A stretch of DNA of 64,000 nucleotides from Clostridiales bacterium (GTDB lineage Bacteria > Bacillota > Clostridia > Lachnospirales > Lachnospiraceae): assembly GCA_029007785.1 (NCBI GenBank), contig JAQXIM010000102.1, positions 49,683-113,682 of the forward strand, in the 5' to 3' direction. Below are positions 35,710-43,020 of this stretch, in pieces (positions within the stretch are counted from its first letter, which is position 1; the number at the start of each line of letters is the position of its first letter). The translations under genes were made by a program, and so were the position numbers. Under the pieces are notes generated by a model. It was not told the DNA's origin. It made no database searches and was given only the letters and a program-made list of their open reading frames with translations.

Positions 35710-36972
35710 ATGAGTCCCAGTACCATCACACTGATCTTCCTGGTTTTTGCCATCATCAGTTTTGTTCTGGAAAAAATCCCCCTGGCATTAACGGCAACCA
35801 TCGTTGCTATAGGTTTGAACCTGACGGGTGTCCTGAGTATTGCTGATACCTTCGCTGGTTATGTGAATAGCAATGTTATCCTGTGTGTCGGAATGTTTGT
35901 TGTAGGCCAGGCACTGTTCGAAACCGGTATGGCGAATAGAATCGGAGCTCTCGTAACAAAATTTGCAAAAACCGAAAAAATGTTGATTATTGCCATCATG
36001 GTAATTGTCGGTGCTATGTCCGGTTTCCTGTCCAACACCGGTACTGCCGCTGTTCTGATCCCCGTGGTCTGCGGCATTGCTGATGAGTCCGGATATTCCC
36101 GTTCCCGGCTGCTGATGCCTCTGGTGTTTGCGGCTGCACTGGGTGGCAACTTATCTATCATCGGTGCTCCAGGCAATCTGATGGGTGTAAATGCCCTGCA
36201 GGAACTGGGAATGGAAACCAGCTTTTTCATGTATGCTCCTGTAGGTGTACCAATGCTGTTGCTTGGTATTGTGTATTTTGCCTTTATCGGTTACCGTTTC
36301 CTGCCTGACCGGGCTTATAGCAGAGAGGCAATAAATGGCCAGAAAGATTACCGCAATGTGCCTAAGTGGAAACAGATCGTTTCTCTGGCAGTTCTGGTGG
36401 TTGTAATTCTCGCCATGATCTTCGAAGATGAGATTGGAGTGAAGATTCAGATTTCTGCCTGCGTTGGTGCGATTATTCTGGTGCTCACCGGTGTAATCTC
36501 CGAGAAGGAAGCTCTGAAGTCCATTGATCTGAAAGTGGTTCTGCTGTTTGGAGGATCTCTGGCCCTGGCAAAGGCTTTGGAAACCACAGGTGCCGGCAAT
36601 CTGATTGCAGATGCCATTGTAGGTGCCCTTGGTGAGAATCCTAACCCGTTGATTCTGCTGCTGGTTATCTTTATCGTTGGCTGTTCGTTGACCAACTTCA
36701 TGTCCAACACAGCGACTACGGCCTTGATGGTTCCCATTGCTGCATCTCTGGCTCAGAGTCTGGGCGCTGACCCTCGATCCATGATCATTGCGACTGTCAT
36801 CGCTTGTTCCTGTGCTTATGCAACTCCTATTGGTATGCCCGCCAATACCATGGTAGTGGGGCTGGGCGGATATAAATTCAAAGATTATGTTAAGGCTGGC
36901 TTGCCCATGATCGCAGTTTCCTTTGTTATCTGCATCGTGCTGCTGCCCATTTTGTTCCCTTTCTATGGCTAA
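35710..36972 (+). CDS. DASS/SLC13-family C4-dicarboxylate transporter (TtdT-like)
   Basis: A 420-residue membrane transporter with about 11 helices. It has the two SNT substrate/sodium motifs that define the DASS fold: LSNTGTAAVLIP in the first half and MSNTATTALMVP in the second. TtdT of E. coli, the tartrate:succinate antiporter, belongs to the same family. It opens the operon with ttdA and ttdB, so import of L-tartrate or a related dicarboxylate is the best guess. AACGGAGGATATCTT precedes ATG 35710. Confidence 0.87.
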   Translation: MSPSTITLIFLVFAIISFVLEKIPLALTATIVAIGLNLTGVLSIADTFAGYVNSNVILCVGMFVVGQALFETGMANRIGALVTKFAKTEKMLIIAIMVIVGAMSGFLSNTGTAAVLIPVVCGIADESGYSRSRLLMPLVFAAALGGNLSIIGAPGNLMGVNALQELGMETSFFMYAPVGVPMLLLGIVYFAFIGYRFLPDRAYSREAINGQKDYRNVPKWKQIVSLAVLVVVILAMIFEDEIGVKIQISACVGAIILVLTGVISEKEALKSIDLKVVLLFGGSLALAKALETTGAGNLIADAIVGALGENPNPLILLLVIFIVGCSLTNFMSNTATTALMVPIAASLAQSLGADPRSMIIATVIACSCAYATPIGMPANTMVVGLGGYKFKDYVKAGLPMIAVSFVICIVLLPILFPFYG

Positions 36973-37011
36973 TAAGCAACCCACTAAGACATCATTATTG
37001 GAGGCAATGAT

Positions 37012-37917
37012 ATGATGAAAGAAGAAAATGTAAAGAAGCTTACCGACATAGTAGCAGACTTTGTTGGTTTTATCGGTAAGAAACTGCCGGATGACGTGGT
37101 AAACAAGCTCGATGAGCTGGCATCTAAGGAAACGGATCCCCTTCCCAAGGTTTTGTATGAAACCATGACCCGCAATCAGAATCTGGCAGTGGCTTTGGAC
37201 CGTCCCAGCTGTCAGGATACCGGTGTTATTCAGTTCTGGCTCAAATGCGGTACCAATTTCCCTTATATCAATGAACTGGAAGAATTGTTGAAAGAGGCTG
37301 TTGTACAGGCTACTTTCGCGACTCCTCTGCGCCACAACTCAGTAGAGACTTTCGATGAATATAATACCAAACGTAATGTGGGAAAAGGAACTCCTACAGT
37401 TTGGTGGGATATCGTTCCCAATTCGGATCAGTGTGAGATTTATGCCTACATGGCCGGTGGCGGCTGCACTCTCCCCGGCAAAGCAATGGTCCTGATGCCC
37501 GGTGCCGGTTACGAAGGTGTTACCGACTTTGTCCTTGATCAGATGACAACCTACGGTCTGAATGCCTGTCCTCCGCTGCTGGTTGGCGTTGGTGTAGCTA
37601 CCTCTGTGGAAACAGCTGCTTTGTTATCCAAGAAAGCTCTGATGCGTCCCATTGGTTCTCATAATGAGAATGCCAATGCTGCCAAAATGGAAAAACTGTT
37701 GGAAGATGGTATCAATGCCATCGGCCTTGGTCCCCAGGGTATGGGAGGTAAGTTCTCTGTTATGGGCGTAAATATTGAGAATACGGCTCGTCATCCTTCC
37801 GCTATTGGCGTTGCTGTAAATGTAGGATGCTGGTCTCATCGCCGGGGACACATTATCGTAGACAAAGATTTGAATGTAATCTGTGACACCCATTCTACCT
37901 GGAAGTATAACGGATAA
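37012..37917 (+). CDS. ttdA: L(+)-tartrate dehydratase alpha subunit
   Basis: A 301-residue subunit of a class I 4Fe-4S hydro-lyase that converts L-tartrate to oxaloacetate. It shows RPSCQDTG with a cluster cysteine, [27 protein letters not shown] and [10 protein letters not shown]. Length and sequence track E. coli TtdA closely over the whole protein from memory, including the start, more closely than fumarase alpha. GAGG at 37001-37004 serves ATG 37012. ttdB follows after 14 bp. Fumarase activity cannot be excluded, since the families are homologous. Confidence 0.87.
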   Translation: MMKEENVKKLTDIVADFVGFIGKKLPDDVVNKLDELASKETDPLPKVLYETMTRNQNLAVALDRPSCQDTGVIQFWLKCGTNFPYINELEELLKEAVVQATFATPLRHNSVETFDEYNTKRNVGKGTPTVWWDIVPNSDQCEIYAYMAGGGCTLPGKAMVLMPGAGYEGVTDFVLDQMTTYGLNACPPLLVGVGVATSVETAALLSKKALMRPIGSHNENANAAKMEKLLEDGINAIGLGPQGMGGKFSVMGVNIENTARHPSAIGVAVNVGCWSHRRGHIIVDKDLNVICDTHSTWKYNG

Positions 37918-37931
37918 TCGGAGGGAAGGAC

Positions 37932-38564
37932 ATGATTGAAATCAGAGATGGTAAAAAGGTTCTCGTTACCCCTGTTAGTGCAGAGGATTTGACAGACATC
38001 AACATTGGCGATATCGTATGGCTGGATGGCGATCTTATGACCTGCCGTGACGTGGCTCATCGCCGCCTGACGGAGTACGGCAGAGAACTGCCCTACGACA
38101 TTAAAGACAAAGCAATTTTTCATGCAGGTCCTATTGTTCGCAAGATTGAGGGAACAGAAGATGACTATGAAATGGTATCCGTTGGTCCCACCACTTCCAT
38201 GCGTATGGAAAAATTCGAATACGATTTTGTAAAACAGACCGGTGTTCGCGTGATCGTGGGCAAGGGCGGTATGGGACCCAACACGGAGAGAGCTTGTAAA
38301 GAGTTTGGTGCCATTCACTGTGTATTCCCCGCAGGCTGTGCTGTCGTTGCAGCTACGGAAGTTCTGAAGATTCAGGAACATCACTGGGATGAACTGGGTA
38401 TGCCGGAGACTTTGTGGTGCAATAAAGTGAAAGAGTTTGGTCCTCTGATTGTTTCCATCGATCCCAAGGGCCGCAACCTCTTTGAAGAGCAGAAAATTGT
38501 CTATAACGAAAAGAAAGAAAAAGCAAAACAGGCTATTTATCCGGAAGTTAAGTTCATTCAATAG
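37932..38564 (+). CDS. ttdB: L(+)-tartrate dehydratase beta subunit
   Basis: A 210-residue partner of TtdA. It shows [20 protein letters not shown], the CRDVAHRRL segment, [34 protein letters not shown] and [13 protein letters not shown], all conserved in TtdB and fumarase beta subunits. The active site forms at the alpha-beta interface. Its stop codon lies inside the first unit of a 17-bp tandem repeat. GGAGGGAAGG precedes ATG 37932. Confidence 0.9.
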   Translation: MIEIRDGKKVLVTPVSAEDLTDINIGDIVWLDGDLMTCRDVAHRRLTEYGRELPYDIKDKAIFHAGPIVRKIEGTEDDYEMVSVGPTTSMRMEKFEYDFVKQTGVRVIVGKGGMGPNTERACKEFGAIHCVFPAGCAVVAATEVLKIQEHHWDELGMPETLWCNKVKEFGPLIVSIDPKGRNLFEEQKIVYNEKKEKAKQAIYPEVKFIQ

Positions 38565-38608
38565 TACAGTTTATTCAATAGTACAGTCTGTTCAATCGTG
38601 CAGTCTGT
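38558..38608 (+). repeat. 17-bp tandem repeat, 3 copies, overlapping the ttdB stop
   Basis: TCAATAGTACAGTTTAT (38558-38574), TCAATAGTACAGTCTGT (38575-38591) and TCAATCGTGCAGTCTGT (38592-38608). The first unit contains the last codons and stop of ttdB. Confidence 0.85.
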
Positions 38609-38612
38609 TCAC

Positions 38613-38882
38613 TTATATTGATTTTTCATTGGAAATATAAGAAAGAAGCAGATGATCCATTATCTGTGAAAGCTTTATACAACTTCCCGTTATACTTTCT
38701 CCAGTTAGTATAACAAAAGAAAACTCCTTCTCCAAATATGCATAAACCTCAAAGAGTGAGGTGATTCTCCCTTTATTGGAATCAGGGACCAATGAAGGGA
38801 GATCATACAAAACTATTTGAGGTTTTTTGCTGTCTTTCAGGAAGAACGGAATGACAACCCCATTGCCCTGTGGTAAAATGAC
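38613..38882 (-). pseudogene. Possible C-terminal remnant of an unidentified protein
   Basis: A minus-strand frame of about 90 codons reads like a real soluble protein (GNGVVIPFFLKDSKKPQ, LVPDSNKGRITSLFEVYAY, KEFSFVILTGESITG). It lacks a start with a ribosome site and merges upstream into low-quality sequence. I cannot name the family. The rest of 38565-38960 shows no clear promoter for the threonine aldolase gene. Confidence 0.3.
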
Positions 38883-38960
38883 TAATGACTCGATAGGGAA
38901 GAGTATTGTTGGACGCAGTAAGAATATGAGCAGAGTGCTTAAGATAAGGGAGAAGGAGAA

Positions 38961-39986
38961 ATGATTTCTTTTGAAAACGACTATAGTGTAGGTGCACATC
39001 CAAAGGTGCTTCAGAGATTGGTGGAAACAAATAATGAGGTTCTGCCGGGATATGGAAATGATTCTTATTGCAGCAGAGCTGCAGAGAAAATCAAACAGGC
39101 ATGTGAATGTCCTGATGCAGAAGTATATTTTCTGGAAGGCGGAACTCAGACCAATGCTGTCGTAATTTCAACCATGCTTCGGGATTTTGAAGGAGTTGTT
39201 GCCGCTGTGACCGGTCATGTGAGTCTCCATGAGGCAGGAGCCATTGAATATACCGGTCATAAGGTTCTTCAGGTACCCCAGCATCAGGGAAAAATAGCTG
39301 CCGGGGAACTGAAAACTTTCCTGAAGGATTTCTATTCGGACGACAGCCATGAACATATGGTTTTCCCTGGAATGGTGTATATTTCCCATCCCACAGAATA
39401 CGGTACTTTGTATTCCAGGGAAGAACTGGAGAGTCTTTCCCAGGTTTGCCGCCAGTATCGGATTCCTTTGTATCTGGATGGAGCACGGTTAGGCTATGGC
39501 TTGACCAGTCAACAGACTGATGTTTCTTTGAAGGACATTGCGGAAATTTGTGATGTTTTCTATATTGGCGGAACAAAGGTGGGGGCTCTCTGCGGAGAAG
39601 CGGTTGTATTTACAAAAAAGAACACTCCCAAACATTTTATTACCATGGTGAAACAGCATGGTGCCATGTTGGCCAAGGGACGTCTTCTTGGTGTTCAGTT
39701 TGATGCTCTTTTTACTGATGACCTATATCTGGAAATCAGCCGGAATGCTATTGAAATGGCAGATATATTAAAAAAAGTACTGCGGGAGAAGAACTATCCT
39801 TTCTATTTGGAATCCCCCACGAATCAGCAGTTCGTGATATTGGAAAATGAAAAGATGGCAGAATTGAGAGAAAAGGTAGTCTTCTGTTTCTGGGAAAAAT
39901 ATGATGAAAATCATACGGTCGTTCGGTTTGCAACCAGCTGGGCAACTACGAAAGAGGATATAGAAAAGTTAAGCAGGTATCTGTAA
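38961..39986 (+). CDS. ltaE: Low-specificity L-threonine aldolase
   Basis: A 341-residue PLP enzyme of fold type I that cleaves threonine or allo-threonine to glycine and acetaldehyde. It shows the N-terminal FENDYSVGAHPKVL, FLEGGTQTNAVV, the His in VTGHVSLHEAGA, the PLP aspartate in LYLDGARLGYGL and the Schiff-base lysine in YIGGTKVGALCGEA. Length is standard. AAGGAGAA lies just before ATG 38961. It stands alone between the tartrate operon and a terminator. Confidence 0.92.
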   Translation: MISFENDYSVGAHPKVLQRLVETNNEVLPGYGNDSYCSRAAEKIKQACECPDAEVYFLEGGTQTNAVVISTMLRDFEGVVAAVTGHVSLHEAGAIEYTGHKVLQVPQHQGKIAAGELKTFLKDFYSDDSHEHMVFPGMVYISHPTEYGTLYSREELESLSQVCRQYRIPLYLDGARLGYGLTSQQTDVSLKDIAEICDVFYIGGTKVGALCGEAVVFTKKNTPKHFITMVKQHGAMLAKGRLLGVQFDALFTDDLYLEISRNAIEMADILKKVLREKNYPFYLESPTNQQFVILENEKMAELREKVVFCFWEKYDENHTVVRFATSWATTKEDIEKLSRYL

Positions 39987-40023
39987 CCGGTAAAAGATAT
40001 GTAATGATATAAGGGTCAAATGG

Positions 40024-40086
40024 ACAAAAACAGAATCCCGGTGATAGGCAGAGGTGATCTGTATATGACGGGGATTCTGTTTTTGT
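40024..40086. terminator. Bidirectional terminator
   Basis: ACAAAAACAGAATCCC (40024-40039) pairs perfectly with 40071-40086. It lies between the convergent aldolase and HAD genes. Confidence 0.85.
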
Positions 40087-40100
40087 GTTTTTATTTATGC

Positions 40101-40772
40101 TTATTCAGAATCAGATTCCTTTATCATTTTCATCAATTCGGGAAAACCGGCTGCATAAACTTCGCAGAGTTCTGTCATTTCTTCAGCCGTTTTTTTGCAG
40201 GAGGCATCAAATACTCCAAAGGTATGCAAGCCCAGAGAATTGGCAGTCTCTATGGCATAGGGGGCATCTTCGTATACCATAGTATCTTCCGGGGCTGCCT
40301 GCAGGCGATTCAAGGACAACAGAAAAACATCCGGGTGATTTTTACCCAGGCCAACTTCATCACAGCTGATCAGGTCAGTAAAGAAATGACGAAGATTCAG
40401 ACGCTGAAGTACGCTTTCTGCCAGGTGAGAAGATGTGGCTGTGGTTAAACACATGGTGACACCTTTTGACTGAAGATACTCTAAATATTCTCTGGCACCG
40501 GGCTTTTCTGAAACACGGATCCGATAATTTTCCACCATTCGGGCATTGATTCCTTCCATGATTTCCGAAACGGTTCCCTCTACTCCGTAATAGGTTTGAA
40601 AATATCTGGCAGATTCCTCCAGTGACATGGGAGCGATCACAGAACGAAGGTTGGGTTCTGGTGTTTTACCTTGATCAATGAGATAATCGCGTCCAAGATT
40701 ATTCCAGTAAGGCATGGAATCGATCAGAGTTCCATCCATATCAAAAATAGCATAATGGTAGTTTTTTAACAT
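40101..40772 (-). CDS. HAD-family hydrolase (beta-phosphoglucomutase-like)
   Basis: A 223-residue HAD-IA phosphatase. Motif I FDMDGTLIDS lies at about residues 9-18, followed by a helical cap (residues about 20-85). Motif II is in LTTATSSHL and the closing motif in VYEDAPYAIETANSLG. The substrate is not predictable; members dephosphorylate or isomerise small sugar phosphates. ATG 40772 is the start homology supports, and an upstream-open frame to 40934 covers regulatory palindromes. It is downstream of thiW on the same strand. Confidence 0.88.
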   Translation of the reverse strand: MLKNYHYAIFDMDGTLIDSMPYWNNLGRDYLIDQGKTPEPNLRSVIAPMSLEESARYFQTYYGVEGTVSEIMEGINARMVENYRIRVSEKPGAREYLEYLQSKGVTMCLTTATSSHLAESVLQRLNLRHFFTDLISCDEVGLGKNHPDVFLLSLNRLQAAPEDTMVYEDAPYAIETANSLGLHTFGVFDASCKKTAEEMTELCEVYAAGFPELMKMIKESDSE

Positions 40773-40864
40773 CACAAATATTCCTCTCTGTGTATTCCTG
40801 TTAAGGTGTAATTCCTGCAAGTGTGAGAAACGAACAGATTTTGAAAATGATCTGTGCAAAATCA

Positions 40865-40930
40865 AGACATATTTTATCGCAGGAAACAAAATATGTCTAT
40901 GCCCCATTTGGAGAGGAATAGACATATTTT
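40865..40930 (-). promoter_or_regulatory. Three-copy palindromic element with mutually exclusive hairpins
   Basis: AGACATATTTT (40865-40875) can pair with AAAATATGTCT (40888-40898). The same middle copy, extended to 40900, can instead pair over 13 bp with 40918-40930. It is about 95 bp upstream of the HAD gene on its strand. It could be an attenuator-like switch or three operator half-sites. Confidence 0.5.
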
Positions 40931-41009
40931 GCACTTTTCAGTATGGAAATAAGTATAAATAATTGGAATCAACCCTTCAATAAAAAGTGTTGAAAGGGTA
41001 AGGCGAGGA

Positions 41010-41519
41010 TCAGTTGTTGATCGCTTCCTTCATTTTCTGCCATACACCGGCTTTCTGGAGGATTCCCATGATAATGATACCGATGGCAGCACCGCAGATG
41101 GAAGAGGGAACATAGGAAGGGATAAAAGTCCAGAAAGGAGTCTCAGCAGGAAGTCCATAGAACTGAACCATAAAAGGGTATACTAGAAGGGCACTGAGAA
41201 TACCTGTTCCGAATACTTCACCAACGAATGCAAACAGGGGTTTTTTGAAACGCTTATAGAGAATACCTGCCAGAGGAGCACCAATAACAGCGCCAATCAA
41301 AGCCTGAATGGTTCTTCCGCCAAGAATCATTCTCATCAGACCGGTCAGTGCTGCAGTAGCGAAAGCATCCAGGGGTCCGAGAAGGCAGGCGGTAAGTACA
41401 TTCATCATGTGCTGAAAAGGAGCCATGCGGGGAAAATACACAAAGGTGCTCAGAACATAGCTGATGCAGGCCATCATGGCAATCAATACGATGCGTGTTG
41501 TAGTGTTTCGTTTCTTCAT
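41010..41519 (-). CDS. thiW: ECF transporter substrate-binding subunit ThiW
   Basis: A 169-residue membrane protein with 5-6 helices, matching the ThiW S-component that captures the thiazole precursor of thiamine for an ECF importer. Recognisable parts are FVYFPRMAPFQHMMNVLTA, GLMRMILGGRTIQALIGAVIG and the end IMGILQKAGVWQKM. The shared energising module is not in the window. thiE lies upstream on the same strand with a strong terminator between, so thiW has its own transcript. The AAGGAGAA site precedes ATG 41519. Confidence 0.85.
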   Translation of the reverse strand: MKKRNTTTRIVLIAMMACISYVLSTFVYFPRMAPFQHMMNVLTACLLGPLDAFATAALTGLMRMILGGRTIQALIGAVIGAPLAGILYKRFKKPLFAFVGEVFGTGILSALLVYPFMVQFYGLPAETPFWTFIPSYVPSSICGAAIGIIIMGILQKAGVWQKMKEAINN

Positions 41520-41559
41520 TTTGTTTCTCCTTTGCTTTTTTGATTAGAATAATGAAATC

Positions 41560-41573
41560 ACCTGTAAACAGGT
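41560..41573. promoter_or_regulatory. Palindrome before thiW
   Basis: ACCTGTAAACAGGT is a perfect inverted repeat (6-2-6) 41 bp upstream of thiW. It may be an operator; no thiamine riboswitch is visible here. Confidence 0.4.
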
Positions 41574-41696
41574 TAATATGTTTTGTCATTTCCTCAGAAT
41601 AAGAAGATACAATTCATTCCCTATGCAAAGAACACAGAAGTTTTTTAAATAAAAAAAATGCTTTTTCTTCTTAGTTAAAAGAGGAGAGGATGACAA

Positions 41697-41751
41697 AACA
41701 AAAAGGCATAAAAAGGAATGGCACCCTCGGTGGTGCCCCCCTTTTTATGCC
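41697..41751 (-). terminator. thiE terminator
   Basis: GGCATAAAAAGG (41705-41716) pairs with CCTTTTTATGCC (41740-41751), with an inner GGCACC/GGTGCC stem. On the minus strand the stem is followed by TTTTTGTTTTG. Confidence 0.88.
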
Positions 41752-41806
41752 TGAATTCACATAAAAAACGGTGACATAAGTCACAAATCCATATTTTGTT
41801 GTGTTG

Positions 41807-42433
41807 CTATTTCTCGTCTGCTCCGGTAAAGATATTCTTTAAATTCCGGGCCGCTTCCGCAATGTCAGGTTTTGCAATAATGGCAGATACAACGGCAAGT
41901 CCGTCAATTCCGGTATTGCAGAACATACCCGCATTTTTCTCATTGATTCCGCCAATGACAACGATGGGGATCTCAACCGCTTTGCGGATCTCGGCCAGCT
42001 GTTCCATCGTAACGGTACGAGTATTTTTCTTTGTTCCGGTGGGGAACATGGCACCGACTCCAATATAATCGGCTCCGTCTTTTTGAGCCTGAATGGCTTC
42101 TTCAACGGTTGCAGTGGAAACCCCGATGACCTTATCCGGTCCCACCAGTTTACGAACCGTATCGGCAGGAAAATCGGACTGTCCGATATGAACACCAGCT
42201 GCATCAACCGCCAGTGCAATGTCCAAACGGTCGTTGATAATCAGAGGAATCTGATGGGCATCGGTAATCTTCTTTATCCGAATTGCCGTACTGAGAAATT
42301 CCCGGGAAGAACAGTTTTTTTCACGAAGCTGGACAAGAGTAACTCCACCCTGAACAGCAGCTTCCACCGCTTCCTCCAGAGTAGCAGTGCTCATTAAATC
42401 CCGGTCAGTACACAGATACAAGGTATAATCCAT
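41807..42433 (-). CDS. thiE: Thiamine-phosphate synthase
   Basis: A 208-residue TIM barrel that joins HMP pyrophosphate and thiazole phosphate to thiamine monophosphate. It shows [40 protein letters not shown], the pyrophosphate loop [12 protein letters not shown] and [12 protein letters not shown]. Together with thiW it points to thiazole salvage rather than full synthesis; thiM and thiD are not in the window. ATG 42433 has GAAAGGAGAAATC upstream. Confidence 0.96.
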   Translation of the reverse strand: MDYTLYLCTDRDLMSTATLEEAVEAAVQGGVTLVQLREKNCSSREFLSTAIRIKKITDAHQIPLIINDRLDIALAVDAAGVHIGQSDFPADTVRKLVGPDKVIGVSTATVEEAIQAQKDGADYIGVGAMFPTGTKKNTRTVTMEQLAEIRKAVEIPIVVIGGINEKNAGMFCNTGIDGLAVVSAIIAKPDIAEAARNLKNIFTGADEK

Positions 42434-42507
42434 GAGATCTGATTTCTCCTTTCTGCCGACGCCTTCTCAACGATGTGTGGTTCAGCTGCTGCCGACTGAC
42501 TTTATCA

Positions 42508-42536
42508 AGAATAACACAATTTTATACTTTCTGCAA
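42508..42536 (-). promoter_or_regulatory. thiE promoter
   Basis: On the minus strand TTGCAG (42536-42531), a 17-bp spacer and TATTCT (42513-42508). Confidence 0.6.
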
Positions 42537-42541
42537 GCGAA

Positions 42542-42569
42542 ATCAATGATTTGATGGGGAATCATTGAT
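42542..42569. promoter_or_regulatory. 10-bp inverted repeat just upstream of the thiE -35
   Basis: ATCAATGATT (42542-42551) and AATCATTGAT (42560-42569) are perfect arms with an 8-bp gap, next to the -35 box. This suits an activator or repressor site. Confidence 0.5.
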
Positions 42570-43020
42570 GGATGGGAAAACAAAAAGGAATGGATTGATG
42601 CAAATTGATACAAGAAGAGACAGAGAGGAAGGGGAATATTAAGACATGAAACAATATATTTGGAAAAATGCAAAGAATACTGACGATGAAACGAATGAAA
42701 AAAACATCAATCTTCGATTTCATTTTTTTTATCACCATATTTTAACCCGTGAGAGAGAATGTCAGAAATTCTGTAGATTGACCTGATGATATATGAAATA
42801 TGGAAGATTGACAAGGAAAATAAAAACAAATACCATAAAACAGTAACGAAATGTTATGTTGAATCACACTGATTGCCATAAGCAAATGGCAAGGGGGAGT
42901 TGTTTTGCACAGGCTATGTCCCAAGGGGATGGGTAAATGTTTTTGTTTTGGCTGAGAGTGCAGAACAGTGAAGGTTGCGTGATTCATAATCATAATAAGG
43001 TTTGTTAGGAGTAAGAAAAG
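42570..43020 (+). other. Intergenic region before the Tat esterase
   Basis: It holds a 46-codon plus frame at 42646-42786 that I do not trust. It also holds a GCCAT/ATGGC hairpin near 42876-42891 and long-range pairing of TTTTGCAC (42903-42910) with GTGCAGAA (42958-42965). No promoter near consensus was found. A CTGAGA at 42952-42957 lacks the other thiamine-riboswitch boxes. Confidence 0.35.

Noticed and set aside
42646..42786. 46-codon frame upstream of the Tat esterase
   Set aside because: The composition (runs of Phe/His/Asn) does not look like a protein and the GGAAGGGG is too far from the ATG.
42903..42965. CTGAGA motif suggesting a thiamine riboswitch before the Tat esterase
   Set aside because: The second conserved part of the THI-box (AACCTGAT with GGATAATACCAGCG) is absent and the gene is not thiamine-related.
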